Below are positions 46,797 to 58,116 of a stretch of DNA of 64,000 nt, in pieces. Below the pieces are notes generated by a model that searched no databases, was not told the origin of the DNA, and saw nothing but the letters and a program-made list of their open reading frames with translations. A program made the position numbers and the translations under genes. Source of the DNA: Tuctoria greenei. Lineage: Eukaryota > Streptophyta > Magnoliopsida > Poales > Poaceae. Within the stretch, counting starts at the first letter, position 1. The number at the start of each line of letters is the position of its first letter. The DNA is taken from positions 188,313,499 through 188,377,498 of the forward strand of contig JAYESD010000003.1 of assembly GCA_036927565.1 (NCBI GenBank), given 5' to 3'.

Positions 46797-47274
46797 CGGA
46801 CTAGTCCGATATACCCCGGACTAGTCAGATAATCCCCCTGTTCAAAATTGGACAAGTCCTCCCAGTGCGGACTTGTCTGCACAGTCAAGGTTTACACAGA
46901 CCGGACTAGTTCGATATCACCACGGGCTAGTCCGATATCTTTCTGACTAAGATCGTACTAGTCCTCCCAGTGCGGAATAGTCCTCAACACTTCACAACTT
47001 TGCACGAAATCGAACAACTTCTATAATATCCAGACTAGTCTGATAACCTCTCTGACTAAAATCGGACAAGTCCTCCAAGTACGGACTTGTCCCAATTTAC
47101 TAAGGGGTTCACCACAGCTGGACCAGTTTGATATGTGCCGGACTAGTCAAAACTTCTCCAGGGCCTAAATCGGACTAGTCCGCCCAAGGCCGGACAAGTT
47201 CGATATTCATGAGAACTTAGGGTTTCCTACACGCCACACTACGGACTAGTCCGGACTCCACACGGACTAGTCTG
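46797..47274 (+). repeat. Array of 18 palindromes in nine pairs, Cop-A1 5' LTR
   Basis: Starts: 46797, 46817, 46849, 46868, 46902, 46923, 46954, 46973, 47011, 47031, 47063, 47082, 47119, 47139, 47171, 47191, 47242, 47263. Spacing within pairs is 19-21 bp; pair-to-pair 52-57 bp, the last 71. Sites are decayed forms of CGGAC(T/A)(A/T)GTCCG, often ending GTCCT. A 17-nt stretch at 46939-46955 (CTTTCTGACTAAGATCG) is identical to 17465-17481 in Gyp-M. Confidence 0.92.
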
Positions 47275-47313
47275 GACTCCCGAAACCCTAACGGTAATCT
47301 TTGGAAACCTCCA

Positions 47314-47322
47314 TATAAATAG
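47314..47322 (+). promoter_or_regulatory. Cop-A LTR TATA box
   Basis: CATATAAATAG about 40 bp after the last palindrome, with the same sequence in the 3' LTR near 57347-57357. Likely core promoter of the LTR. Confidence 0.7.
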
Positions 47323-48084
47323 ATATGCACGACACTACATTCAACTCTCTCAACCCCCTACGACGTCACACCCTCCAAGAGCCTAGAAAACACATCTCTC
47401 CACACAATTCATCTCATGAAAGATCGGATCCTTGAGGATTAACTTTGGATCAAAGGAGAGACACGATTCTCACTCTTGAGCTCTTGGGTTTGATTCTCTA
47501 ACACACTCCTGTTGTTTTATTGTGGATCTTACGATTGTGTTCTTGGTGGTGTTTAATTTGTAATCTTGGGGGCCCTCAACTTGTGAGAAGGCCCCTTGAA
47601 CTTGGTGATTTACCCTTTGTGATTAGTGGAAGAGAATCGGCTTCCGTGGCGATTCAACGAGGGTAGGGTTGTAGAAGACCCAGTCCTTTTGTGGGCTCCT
47701 CAACGTGGGCTTAGGTTGCCTCTGTTGGAACCGAACCACGGGATAAACTCTTGTGTCAATCTTGTTTTTAGTTTCTCATATCACATTCTACGATTTACTT
47801 GATCTTGCATATCTACGTTAAAACATTTAAACCAAAGTTAGTTTGTGCTACATTTAATTTCATTGACTCAATACCTTCAAGTTACATACTATATTCCACT
47901 GCATACTGTGCTGGTATTGAGATCATTGATCTAACTAGATCAATCTAGTCCACACGCATCGGACTAGTCTGCACTCTACCGGACTAGTCTGATTTCCTGG
48001 TATTTGATCAATTGCTAAGAGTTGTAGGTTCCGACTAAAATTCAAAAAGGCCTATTCACCCCTCCCCCTCTAGGCCACATTCAA

Positions 48085-48101
48085 TTGGTATCAGAGCCAA
48101 G
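48085..48101 (+). other. Cop-A1 primer binding site (tRNA-Met)
   Basis: TTGGTATCAGAGCCAAG follows the LTR end by one base. Confidence 0.92.
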
Positions 48102-48126
48102 AGGAGACTAATCGCTCAAAGAGAAA

Positions 48127-50417
48127 ATGTCGGATATGAAGTATGTGCACAAGAGCCTCAATCAAGAGAAGGTTGAAGATGAAAAGGCGCAAAAGTTTGA
48201 GAAGCTCCTCGATGCCATTCAGGACTTCGAGGATGACGATGAGGGGACGCTGGAACTTAAGACGCTCCTAAGGAAGCTTTCTCCAAAGGGAAAATAAAGA
48301 TCGGGGACGAGAAGAAGAAGAAGGGGAGTAGTCACATAGACTACTTCCGATATCCTTTCAACTACGATCGTCTAAATTCTAACAATAGCCATTATTTGTC
48401 TATTCCTCGAGGAAAAGCCCCACACATTGATGGCAATGATTACTCGATGTGGAGGAAAAATATGAAAATGCATTTAATCTCACTTAACCCCAGCTTGTGG
48501 CATATAGTGTGCACAGGTATAGATATCCCACACAACGATGAAGAGCTCACACCAAGCCAAGAGCAAGCAATTCACAAGAATGCTCAAGCTGCAGCGGTCA
48601 TCACATCATCACTAAGTCGGGACGAGTTCACCAAGGTGGATGGACTCGAGAATGCAAAGGAAATATGGGACACATTGCAAACTGCACATGAAGGCGATCG
48701 TAATGTGCGAGAGGCGAAGATCAAAATGATCGAAGGCGAATTGGGAAGGTTCTCCATAGAATAAGATGAGTGCTGCAAGACATGTACAATCGGTTGAAGA
48801 CTCTCATCAACAAGGTTCGAGCATATGGAAGTAAAAAGTGGAACAATCACGAGGTGGTGAAGCTCATCCTTAGACCTTTCATGCCTCGCAATGTTACCCT
48901 ATGCTCGATGATTAGAGAGAGTCCCGGGTACAAGAAAATGACCCCGGACGAACTACTTGGAAAGATCATCAACTTCGAAATGATGGAGATCAAGCTAACC
49001 ATGTCAAGGAGATTGCCAACCTCACCTCGGCAAAGAAGAAAGGCACTTGCAAGCCCTTGTCAAAAGAAGCTCGAGAGGCTCAAGATGATGATGGCAGTGA
49101 TGATGAGAGAAGCGACATAGATTAGGAAGACATGATCCTCTTAATGAAGAAATTCAAAAGAATTACGAAGAGAAGACAAGGGGGGAAATAAAGTGAAGGA
49201 AAACTCAAAGAAAAGTCAAGACCAAAGTTGAGGCGGGCCTGCTATAACTGTGGTGAATATGACCACCATATAGTTGATTTCCCTTATGAAGAAAACAAGA
49301 AGAAGACCAAGGAAACAAAGCCTCAACCTAAGAAGTTCTTCAAGAAGAAAAAGCTAGCTGGGCAGGCGCACCTAGGAAGGAGTGGGACTCAAGTGATGAG
49401 TCCTCGTCCGAAGAGGAAGATGAGATGGCTAGCATAGCCATCAAGAAGAGAACAAAGAAATCAACTCTCTTCTCATCTATTGGCGCCCGGAAGGACAATG
49501 ACACCTGTCTCATGGCGAAGGAAGACAAAAGAAAGGTAACATCTAAATCTTCCTCCTCGCATTCCTACTCTAGTGATAGTGATGCCAATAGTGATAATGA
49601 AGATATGCTTGTTGGCCTTGATAAAAAAACTGCCGCAAGAATGAAATTCTTAATTGATAAACTTATTGATAAGGAGGAGCTTGTTGATCGACAAGAAGAT
49701 ATGATCATACTTCAAAAGGAGGAGTATCTTAAGATCAAAAAGCTCCTTGAACTTGAAAAGGTGTGAAGCAAGTCACTTGAACTTGAGCTAGCTTCAAGCA
49801 AGGAAGATTGCTTGAAGTTAAGCGACTGAAATGCTATCTTCAAGGATGAACTTGCTAACTTAACCAAAGTTAACATGATCCTTGAGGTACAAGTGGAGTC
49901 ATTCGAGAAAAGTGAACCTTCATCCTCTTTAAGCTCTCCTTCTCAACACGTTAAAACTAAAACTGCTACTACTTGTACATTTGCTAAAGTTGAATCTAAC
50001 TTGAAGGATAAGTCGAACTTGGAAAAGGACAAGCATCCTTCCCGTAGTGGCATATTTGACAAGGAGAACATCAAGTATGCTCGCAGGACATACTTGACCA
50101 CAAGGCCTCCTAATGTCAAATATGGCATTGGGTATTCTTATGGTGAAAATCAAAGTGCTAGAAGCCATAAAAACAACAAGGAGCGCATTGTCTTTATCAA
50201 GGGAAACTCCCCTCGAGCTAGAAAGGCTAATAATGTTGACAAGTCCGAACATGTTAATTCATATGAGCAACAACTATTATTTAGAACTTTTGATGTATCT
50301 TATGTTCTTATGAAAAACCCTTTTGGCAAAGCGCATTCCAAATATGTTGGGCCACGCCAAGGGAACACCAAGTCCCATGTGTGGGTGCCCAAATCTGTTG
50401 TGACTAACCTCGAGTGA
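48127..50417 (+). pseudogene. gag: Cop-A1 gag, long with zinc knuckle and coiled coil, broken
   Basis: First ATG after the leader is 48127 (MSDMKYVHKSLNQEK); that frame ends at 48297 and the next begins at once. Capsid domain at 48396-49000: YSMWRKNMKMHLISL, KEIWDTLQTAHEGD, REAKIKMIEGELGRF. Zinc knuckle CYNCGEYDHHIVDFP near 49239 has Phe for its last Cys. Acidic and Ser-rich segments and a coiled coil (49640-49766) follow, then PPNVKYGIGYSYG (50110). Frameshifts lie near 48297, 48765, 49020 and 49400, with a stop at 49764-49766. Layout matches the long Sirevirus gag. Confidence 0.92.
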
Positions 50418-50459
50418 CCCAAGCAAGCTTGGTACCTAAAACCAAAGCATAATTCATTT

Positions 50460-51620
50460 TTGCAGGCCTACTCCTCCGGTGGAGCAGAAATGTTGCTAGA
50501 CAGTGGATGCACCAACCACATGACCGAAGAAAGAAGGATGTTCGTTGAGTATGAAGAAAATGAGCATCCAAGCGAGGGCATCTATTTTGGAGACAATAGT
50601 CGAGAAAGGGTTCTTGGTACCGGTAAAATTGCAATATCATCTCAACACATGCTTTCTCATGTTTTGCATGTTGTCTCCTTGGATTATAACCTTCTATCCA
50701 TATCTCAATTATGTGACAAGGGTTATAATTGCTTATTTACTAATGAGGGTGTGACCGTCTCTAGAAGGAGTGATGACTCGGTTGCATTCAAGGGTGTGTT
50801 GAAGGTTAATCTTTATCTTGTTGACTTCATCAAAGATAAAGGCGAACATGACACATGTTTGATTGCGAAGACCAACATGGGTTGGCTGTGGCATAGACGG
50901 CTAACACATGTTAGTATGAGGAATCTTCAAAAACTCCTTAAGGGCGATCACATCCTAGGTTTGAAGGATGTCGCTTTTGAGAAAGACGGTCCTTGTAGCG
51001 CGTGCCAAGCAGGGAAGCAAGTAAGAGCACCCCATCCCGCGAAGAACGTCATGACAATGACAAGACCGCTCGAGCTACTTCACATGGACCTATTCGGTCC
51101 AATCGCTTACATAAGCATCGGCGGTAACAAATATGTATTAGTAATTGTTGATGACTTTTTGCGCTTCACGTGGGTTTTCTTTTTGCATGATAAGACGGAA
51201 ACTCAAGGAACCCTTAATAAGTTTCTCAAGCATGCTCAAAATGTGTTCTCATTGAAGATCAAGAACATATGAAGCGACAAAGGCATGGTGTTCAAGAACA
51301 CTCAAGTTGAGGAGTACTTAGACGAAGAGGGCATCAAACATGAATTTTCAGCTCCGTACTCACCTCAACAAAATGGAGTGGCCGAAAGGAAGAACCAAAC
51401 CCTCATAGACATGGCGTGAACAATGCTTGATGAGTACAAGACATCAGATTGGTTTTGGGCTGAAGCGGTCAACACCACTTGTCATGCCATAAACGACTTT
51501 ATCTTCATCGCTTACTCAAGAAGACATCATATGAGCTGCTCACGGGTAACAAACCTAATATTACCTATTTTTGTGTTTTCGGTTCTAAATGCTATATCTT
51601 GAACAAAGTCTCCGGATTTG
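50460..51620 (+). pseudogene. pol: Cop-A1 pol: protease and integrase
   Basis: Protease LLDSGCTNHMT near 50493. Pre-integrase zinc site WHRRLTHVSMRNL..C-S-A-C (50890-51005). Core: ELLHMDLFGPI, KYVLVIVDDFLRFTW, SDKG (51275), QQNGVAERKNQTL (about 51365-51400). One frame with two TGA stops, at 51270-51272 and 51417-51419, both where CGA (Arg) is expected. The segment then decays after 51480. Confidence 0.93.
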
Positions 51621-53600
51621 ATCACTTACGCCTATCTTGTCTTTAACAAAGTCTCCGGATTTGTTGAAGTAGCATATGATGTAGTGTTCGATGAAACTAA
51701 CGGCTCTCAAGAAGTGCTAGTTGATAAATGTGTGCTAGATAGAGAAGAAGCTCCTTGTCATGCGTTAAGGAAAATGGCGTTGGGAAATGTTCGACCACAA
51801 GCGCCATCTCCAAATGAAAATGAAGAAGATGAACCACAAGTGGAGGCAATGGATCAAGGGGGAGCTTCTACACAAGATCAACCACTAGAAGACGAAGATG
51901 ATCAACACACAAATGAGGGCAGCCATCTAGGGGAAGTAAAAGATGACCATTGAAGACTCAAGACCACAAGTGCCACACCCAAGAGTACACCAATGCGTCC
52001 AAAGAGACCACCCCGTCGACAACATAATCGGGGACATCCAAAAGGGAGTTATTACTAGATCTCGAATTGTTAATTTTTCTGAACACTACTCTTTTTTATC
52101 CTTTTTGGAACCGCGCAGGATTGAAGATGCATTGAAAGATCTGGATTGGGTGGTGGCAATGCAAGAAGAATTGAACAACTTCAAATGGGACGAGGTGTGG
52201 GAACTAGTCGAAAGACCCAAGTTCAACATTGTCGGCACAAATGGGTCTTCCGCAACAAGCAAGACGAACACGGGGTGGTGACAAGGAACAAGGCATGACT
52301 TGTGGCTAAAGGGTATTCAGAAGTCGAAGTTTTGGATTTCGATGAAACCTTTGCTCTCGTAGTTAGGATTCAATCTATTAGAATATTACTTGCATATGCT
52401 ACTCACCATGATTTCAAACTCTATCAAATGGATGTGAAAAGAGCCTTCCTCAATGGACCAATCAAGGAGGAGGAGTACGTGGAGCAACCCCCTGAATTCG
52501 AAGATCAAGAGTTCCCCGACCACATGTTTAAACTGTGTAAGGCTCTCAATGGCCTCAAACAAGCTCCTAGAGCTTGGTATGAGTGCCTTAGAGATTTCTT
52601 GATTGAAAATGGTTTTAAAATTGGAAAAGCTGATTATACATTAATCACGAAGCATTTTGATAATGATCTCTTTGTTTGCCAAATTTATGTTGATGATATA
52701 ATTTTTGGTTCAACTAACAAATCTTTCTGTGAAGAATTTAGTAAGATTATGATAGATAGGTTTGAGATGTCTATGATGGGAGAGCTAAAATACTTCTTGG
52801 GATTCCAAGTGAAGTAACAAAAGGAGGGGACGTTCATAAGCCAAACCAAGTATACTCAAGACATACTCAAGAAGTTTGGAATGGACAAGGCGAAGCCCAT
52901 AAAGACTCCCATAGCAACAAATGGACATTTGGATCTCAATGAAGACGGACCAAGCGTGGATCAAAAGGTATATCGCTCCATGATTGGATCCCTACTTTAC
53001 TTATGTGCATCTAGGCCTGATATTATGTCGAGTGTGTGCTTGTGTGCAAGATTTCAAGCCAATCCTAAGGAGTGTCATTTGAGAGCCGTAAAGAGAATCT
53101 TGCGGTATTTAGTTGATATACCCAACCTAGGCCTTTGGTATCCTAAAGGTTCCAAATTAAATCTTATTGGATACTCCGATGCAGATAATGTCGGATGCAA
53201 GGTAGATAGAAAAAGTACCTCCGGTACATGCCAATTTCTAGGTAGATCCCTAGTTTCTTTGTCCTCCAAGAAACAAAATTCGATTGCCTTATCCACGGTC
53301 GAAGCTGAGTATGTTGCAGCCGGAAGTTGTTGTGCACAACTCCTTTGGATGCGACAAACTCTAAGGGATTACGGTTACAATATGAGTTGTATCCCACTAC
53401 TTTGTGATAATGAGAGTGCCATTAAAATTGGCCATAATCCCGTTGAGCACTCTAGGACCAAACACATTGACATCCGACATCACTTTTTGAGAGACCACTC
53501 AATGAAAGGAGACATAGCCATTTCCCACGTCAACACCGAAAAACAACTAGCTGATATATTTACCAAGCCACTTGATGAAGGACGCTTTTGCGAGCTCTGA
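51621..53600 (+). pseudogene. pol: Cop-A1 pol: integrase tail, reverse transcriptase, RNase H
   Basis: Integrase tail and acidic linker at 51618-51953 (VVFDETNGSQ, QGGASTQDQP). RT lead-in at 52150-52230 (AMQEELNNFKWDEVWELV). RT 52302-52817: LDFDETFALVVR, AFLNGPIKEEEYVEQPP, LKQAPRAWYE and catalytic YVDDIIFGS. RT ends with TAA at 52815-52817 (CAA in Cop-A2) and the same frame resumes. RNase H 52881-53600 is uninterrupted (240 codons): IGYSDADNVGC, KSTSGTCQF, STVEAEYVAAG, DNESAIKIG, HIDIRHHFL, FTKPLDEGRF. Frameshifts lie near 51945 and 52235. Confidence 0.93.
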
Positions 53601-54547
53601 AATGAACTAAATATCCTTGATGCTCGGAATGTGGCTTCAAAACTTGCATACCTGTATGGCTGCTTCAAATATGTTGATTGTGTTGCGAAAATCATCTCTC
53701 TCATTTTTCTCCAAAAAACTATTTCAATTACTTGATCTTGATGAATTATGGTCATTGCTTGATTGTTGTATGTTTACTGATCATATTCATCAAGATTGCT
53801 TGATTGTTTTGGCCCCTATTCTCCTTTAAAAGATCCTTCAAATATATACGAATGGGCTAATCATATCTGTTCTGGTGACCACGGACGAGTCTGTGGTTAT
53901 CCGGACTAGTCCGCACACTGCACACTAGTTTGCAGAGTGTCTGGTAGTCCGGACTAGTCCAGTAGACCACGGACTAGTCCGATTTTTTGACTCCATAACC
54001 CTAGGTGTCGCCAAAACCTAATCTCCTTCAACCTCACAACTCACCTCACATTCTCTCTCTTCACTCGAGAGCCCCCAAGGCGATTTGCCAATCTCTCCAT
54101 CGAATCCCTTCAAGTTTGGGCGGAAATCGATCTCCATTGCTAGGGGATTGAAGACCACGGACTTGTCCGCACCTCCAACTCCTCCTTCATCAAGAATTGA
54201 AGAATTTTGCTAAATTTCCCCCCAAACCCTAGAAACCTCGATTTCTTCCTTGTTGGATCAAATAGCTTAGTTCCTTTCAGCTCATACATGCTTCCTTGCT
54301 GTATTACATCTATGTTAAGCTATTTTTGCATTGAGCAACACCATTTGTCTCATAGTTAGGGTTTAAGGTGTTGAACATTGGACTAGTCCGGTCCCTGTAC
54401 GGACAAGTCCGATCACCCGGACTAGTCCATACGTGAACACCGGACAAGTCCGATTTTCAACTAAATTCAACCCTAATTTCCATGTACTCAATGCACTTCC
54501 TTGCTATAAATTCTCATACGTACACTGTATAATTCCCTCTCAGGACC
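53601..54547 (+). promoter_or_regulatory. Cop-A1 spacer upstream of the extra ORF, with two palindrome clusters
   Basis: No coding sequence. Palindromes start at 53882, 53902, 53921, 53950 and 53970. A single site is at 54158, and a second cluster at 54379, 54400, 54418 and 54441, ending about 100 bp before the ATG at 54548. Spacing is mostly 18-23 bp. The same motifs lie upstream of the LTR TATA boxes, so this may be an internal promoter or enhancer for the extra ORF; that is inference and I see no clear TATA here. Confidence 0.6.
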
Positions 54548-56087
54548 ATGTCAAGCTCCAATGATGAGATTTCCGGTTTTGAGGCTGAGTTGGACCAAGA
54601 CTCCTTGCTTCGGTCCTCAACGAGCCAAGGGAAGAAGAGGCAAGAGCGTCCCTCCGAGCCGGCACCTTCTCCACCTCAGGTGCGGCGTAAAGTTCGAGCC
54701 ATAAAGCCTGCGTCCAAGTCCAAGGATGCAGCTGGCCCTAGCTCAGCGGCTTCTCGCCAAGCTAAGGGCAAGGGACAAGGAATTGCCTCGGGCCCAATCA
54801 GCTCTCTCAAGATGGTAGCTCTGAGGTAGGGGACCAGGGATTTCTCCGAGGAGAAGTTCAATGGCAAGGGAAGTGATACAGCTTCCAAGCTCGGATTTGT
54901 GGATTGCTACAGCCGGTCCAAGAAGGCGGCCAATGCCAGACAATTATAGCTATGTGTACCTCACCATGAAGACTCCAGTTGTCCGCAGCCAGTGGATTGA
55001 CTGGAATCACTTTGAAAGGAAGAGTTGTGGTACCTTTGATCAAGTTGTGGAGGCTGCAGCTAGGCATGGACTGGAGGACCTATTTTCCTTCAGATATCAC
55101 TAGAATGATGAGACTATTGCTCAGTTCTATGCCACATGCTTCTTTGCTAGTGATGAGGAGGAAAGGGTGACTTGGATGACTCATGGATCCAAGTACACTA
55201 TTACTTATGATGATTTTGCAAGACTCTTTCACCTAGAAGACATCGGCAATAATGAGCTGACTATCCACAACATTTGTGTCTTGGGAAATGATAAGATGGA
55301 CTTCCTCTATGATACTAGCCTGAAGTACACCTCTCCATCGACTAGGAACATGAAGCCCTTCTTCATGGTCCTTAATAGGGTGCTGAGGAAGACAATAGCT
55401 CCAAAGGACAGAGATGCAGGAAGTGTGCAAGGGTTCTTGAGGACCCTAATGAAGGTGATTAGCAAGAACCAGAAGTTTGATATCTTTGACTACATCTGGA
55501 ATGATATGGTCAACATCTCCTACACATCGAACAGATCCTGTGGCTATGCCCCTTACTTGATGTTTATGATTGAGAAGGTCACAGGAATTGAGTTCGTGAA
55601 GGATGTGGAGCACACTCCTTTGAGGCCCCAGGAGCCTCCCCAAGCCACTGACCAAGCTGCTCCATCTCCGGTGTCTAGTGAAGAGGCTCCGAGGAGAGCT
55701 CAAGGAGATGCGAGGACTGCTCCCACCACTAGGGTCCCTCCCCAAAAAGGGTCTCCAAGTGGAATCTTGATGTACTTGGCAGCCATTTTTGGCTCATGCA
55801 AGAAGGTTGAGGTAAAGCTTCACAAGCTGAACAAGGCAAGGAAGGCAGATATGAGGTATGTCAAAGAAAATGTCAAGCATATTTGCCAGAAGCTGGAGAT
55901 CGAGCCTATTGGATCCCCTATTATCTCTGAAGATTAAGACTCTGATTTCACTAAGCTTGGACCTTTGACTCCCTCCGAGCTTGCTTACTTTGGCATTGGG
56001 GGCACTTCGAGTGGATCCGCTCCTCCTCTTCCTACCCAACCTGAATATGAAGATGAAGACGAGGAGAGGACCCAAAGCAAGGAATGA
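54548..56087 (+). pseudogene. Cop-A1 extra (env-position) ORF
   Basis: About 512 codons from ATG 54548 (MSSSNDEISGFEAELDQD) to TGA 56085-56087. Basic Ser/Pro-rich N-terminus to about 54830. Then the core domain: VVRSQWIDWNHFERKSCG, IAQFYATCFFASDEEERVTW, YTITYDDFARLFHLE, NMKPFFMVLNRVLRKTIAP, RSCGYAPYLMFMIEKVTG. Pro-rich linker, then a Lys/Arg-rich helical segment (SCKKVEVKLHKLNKARKAD) and an acidic end. Lesions: TAG 54827-54829, frameshift near 54930, TAG 55101-55103 (TGG expected), TAA 55935-55937. Position after pol is that of Sirevirus envelope-like ORFs, but I see no membrane segment. Confidence 0.85.
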
Positions 56088-56552
56088 GCCACTAGATCCC
56101 TCCTCTCCTTCTTTTTGGTGTCTCGATGCCAAAGGGGGAGAGATTGAGGGGGAGTCACTAGATCCTAGCTGTAGGTTGAGAGATGAGATCTTCATTTGTG
56201 TATCTTTTTGTGTCTCTTTTGGGTTTTAAAACTTTAATTATGTTATCTCTACCTTTAGTATTGTGGTGTGATGGAATGACTATGTTTATGCTTATGTTAT
56301 GAAATTTGTGATGATGATTTGAGATAACCTGTGATTTTACTTTGGAATTGACATATATGGTTGATATTGGTATTTCCATGTCAATCATTTCATTCTCGCT
56401 CACACTAACATAGTTTTGCACCCCACCATAAAGAGTGCACATATGTCTCATGTTTTATCTACTCAATTTGTTCCAAGCTCATATGTGCACACTTTATGAA
56501 AATTCTGTATTTTTATCATATCTTGTAAAATCTCAATTGGTTGACATCAGTC
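56088..56552 (+). other. Cop-A1 3' untranslated region
   Basis: AT-rich, about 465 bp. Apart from the two internal purine tracts I see only the stretch near 56400-56450 that is conserved in Cop-A2 at 5178-5225. Confidence 0.7.
56131..56156 (+). other. Cop-A1 internal polypurine tracts
   Basis: AAAGGGGGAGAG (56131-56142) and GAGGGGGAGTC (56146-56156), some 400 bp before the LTR. Conserved in Cop-A2 at 5450-5484 on the other strand. Confidence 0.75.
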
Positions 56553-56569
56553 ACAAAAAAGGGGGAGAT
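56553..56569 (+). other. Cop-A1 terminal polypurine tract
   Basis: AAAAAAGGGGGAGAT directly before the TGAAAG start of the 3' LTR. Confidence 0.9.
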
Positions 56570-58116
56570 TGAAAGTGCATCTAGGCATCCCTTGTGGGTT
56601 TTGGTTGATTTATGATAAACAAATGAGATCCTAACCAAATTGCTGAGATGAGCGCAAGTTTTAGTGAAATTATGACGAAAGCACAAAAAGAAAGGAGAAT
56701 GAGGATCTATATGGAAAAGAACTCAAGAGCTGAATAGATTAGATCAATGTGTATGGAGTGTGTTGGAGAAACACACTCCAAGATCTCAAGAACAAGAAAA
56801 CTCATTCACTACACTTTTACACAGGTCCAGACTAGTCTGATATACCCCGGACTAGTCCAATAATCCCTCTGTTCAAAATCGGACAAGTCCTCCCAATGCG
56901 GACTTATCTGCACAGTCCAGGTTTACAGAGACCAGACTAGTCCGATAGCACCACGGACTAGTCTAATATCTTTCTGACTAAGATCGTACTAGTCCTCCCT
57001 AGTGTAGACTAGTCCTCAACACTTCACAGCTTTGCAAGAAATCGGACAAGTCCGATAATATCCAGACTATTCCGATAACCTCTCTAACTACAATCGTACA
57101 AGTCCTCTAAGTACGGACTTGTTACCAATTCACTAAGGGATTCGCCACAGCCGGACTAGTCTGATATGTGCAGGACTAGTCCGAACTTCTCCATAGCCTA
57201 AATCGAACTAGTCCACCCAAGGCCGGACAAGTCTGATATTCCTGAGAACTTAGGGTTTCCTACACACCACACTCCGGACTAGTCCGAACTCCAACAAAGA
57301 CTAGTCCGGACTCTCGAAACCCTAACGGTAACCTTTGTAAACCTCCATATAAATAGATGTGCACAACCCTTTTTTCAACTCTCTCGACCCCTGCGCCGTC
57401 ACACCCTCCAAGAGCCTAGAAAACACATCTCTCCACCCAATCCATCGCAAGAAGGATCAAATCCTTGAGGATTAACTTTGGATCAAAGGAGAGACATGAT
57501 TCTCACGTATCGAGATCTTGGGATTGATTCTCTAACACACTCCTGTTGTTTTATTGTGGATGTTACGAGTGTGTTCTTGGCGGTGTTTTATTTGTAATCT
57601 TGGGGAGCCCTCAACTTGTGAGAAGGCCCCTTGAACTTGGTGATTTACCCTTTCTGATTAGTGGAAGAGAATCGGCCTCGTGGTGATTCAACGAGAGTAG
57701 GGTTGGAGAAGACCCGGTCCTTTCGTGGGCTCCTCAACATTGACGTAGGTTGCCTCTGTAGGAACCAAACCACGAGATAAACTCTTGTGTCAATCTTGTT
57801 TTTAGTTTCTCATATCACATTATAGGGTTTACTTGATCTTGCATATCTTACATTAAAACATTGAAACCAAAGTTAGTTTGTGCTACATTTAATTTTATTG
57901 ACTCAATACCTTCATGTTACATACTATATTCCGCTGCATACTATGATGGTATTGAGATCATTGATCTAACTAGATCAATCTGGTTCGCACGCACCGAACT
58001 AGTCCGCACTCTACCGAACTAGTCCGATTTCCTGGTATTTGATCAAGTTGCTAAGTGTTGCAGGTTCTGACTAAAAATCAAAAAGGCCTATTCACCCACC
58101 CTCTAGGCCACATTCA
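56570..58116 (+). mobile_element. Cop-A1 3' LTR
   Basis: 1547 bp, TGAAAGTGCATC to CCACATTCA, colinear with the 5' LTR. Palindrome array at about 56823-57310; TATAAATAG near 57350. Visible differences from the 5' LTR are mainly substitutions. Confidence 0.95.

Larger units (their letters stand above)
46539..48083 (+). mobile_element. Cop-A1 5' LTR
   Basis: TGAAAGTGCATC to CCACATTCA. Holds 18 palindromes (46797-47274), a TATA box (TATAAATAG, near 47314), a leader-like region, and palindrome relics near 47960-47995. Matches the 3' LTR throughout. Confidence 0.95.
46539..58116 (+). mobile_element. Cop-A1: full-length Sirevirus-like Ty1/copia element
   Basis: Complete structure: 5' LTR 46539-48083 (1545 bp), primer site, gag, protease-integrase-RT-RNase H, spacer with palindromes, extra ORF, polypurine tracts, 3' LTR 56570-58116 (1547 bp). 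Flanks GAGAG (46534-46538) and AAGGG (58117-58121) differ by two transitions and fit a decayed target duplication. Removing the element with one copy restores the Cop-B1 gag frame exactly. All coding parts carry stops or frameshifts except RNase H. Confidence 0.95.

Noticed and set aside
46797..47274. Regularly spaced palindromes resembling a CRISPR array
   Set aside because: The host is a plant, sites are 12 bp and imperfect, and spacers alternate in length. The array lies inside an LTR next to a TATA box, with no cas genes.
54548..56087. Calling the extra copia ORF a true envelope gene
   Set aside because: Position alone suggests it; no signal peptide, membrane anchor or glycosylation-rich ectodomain is visible.
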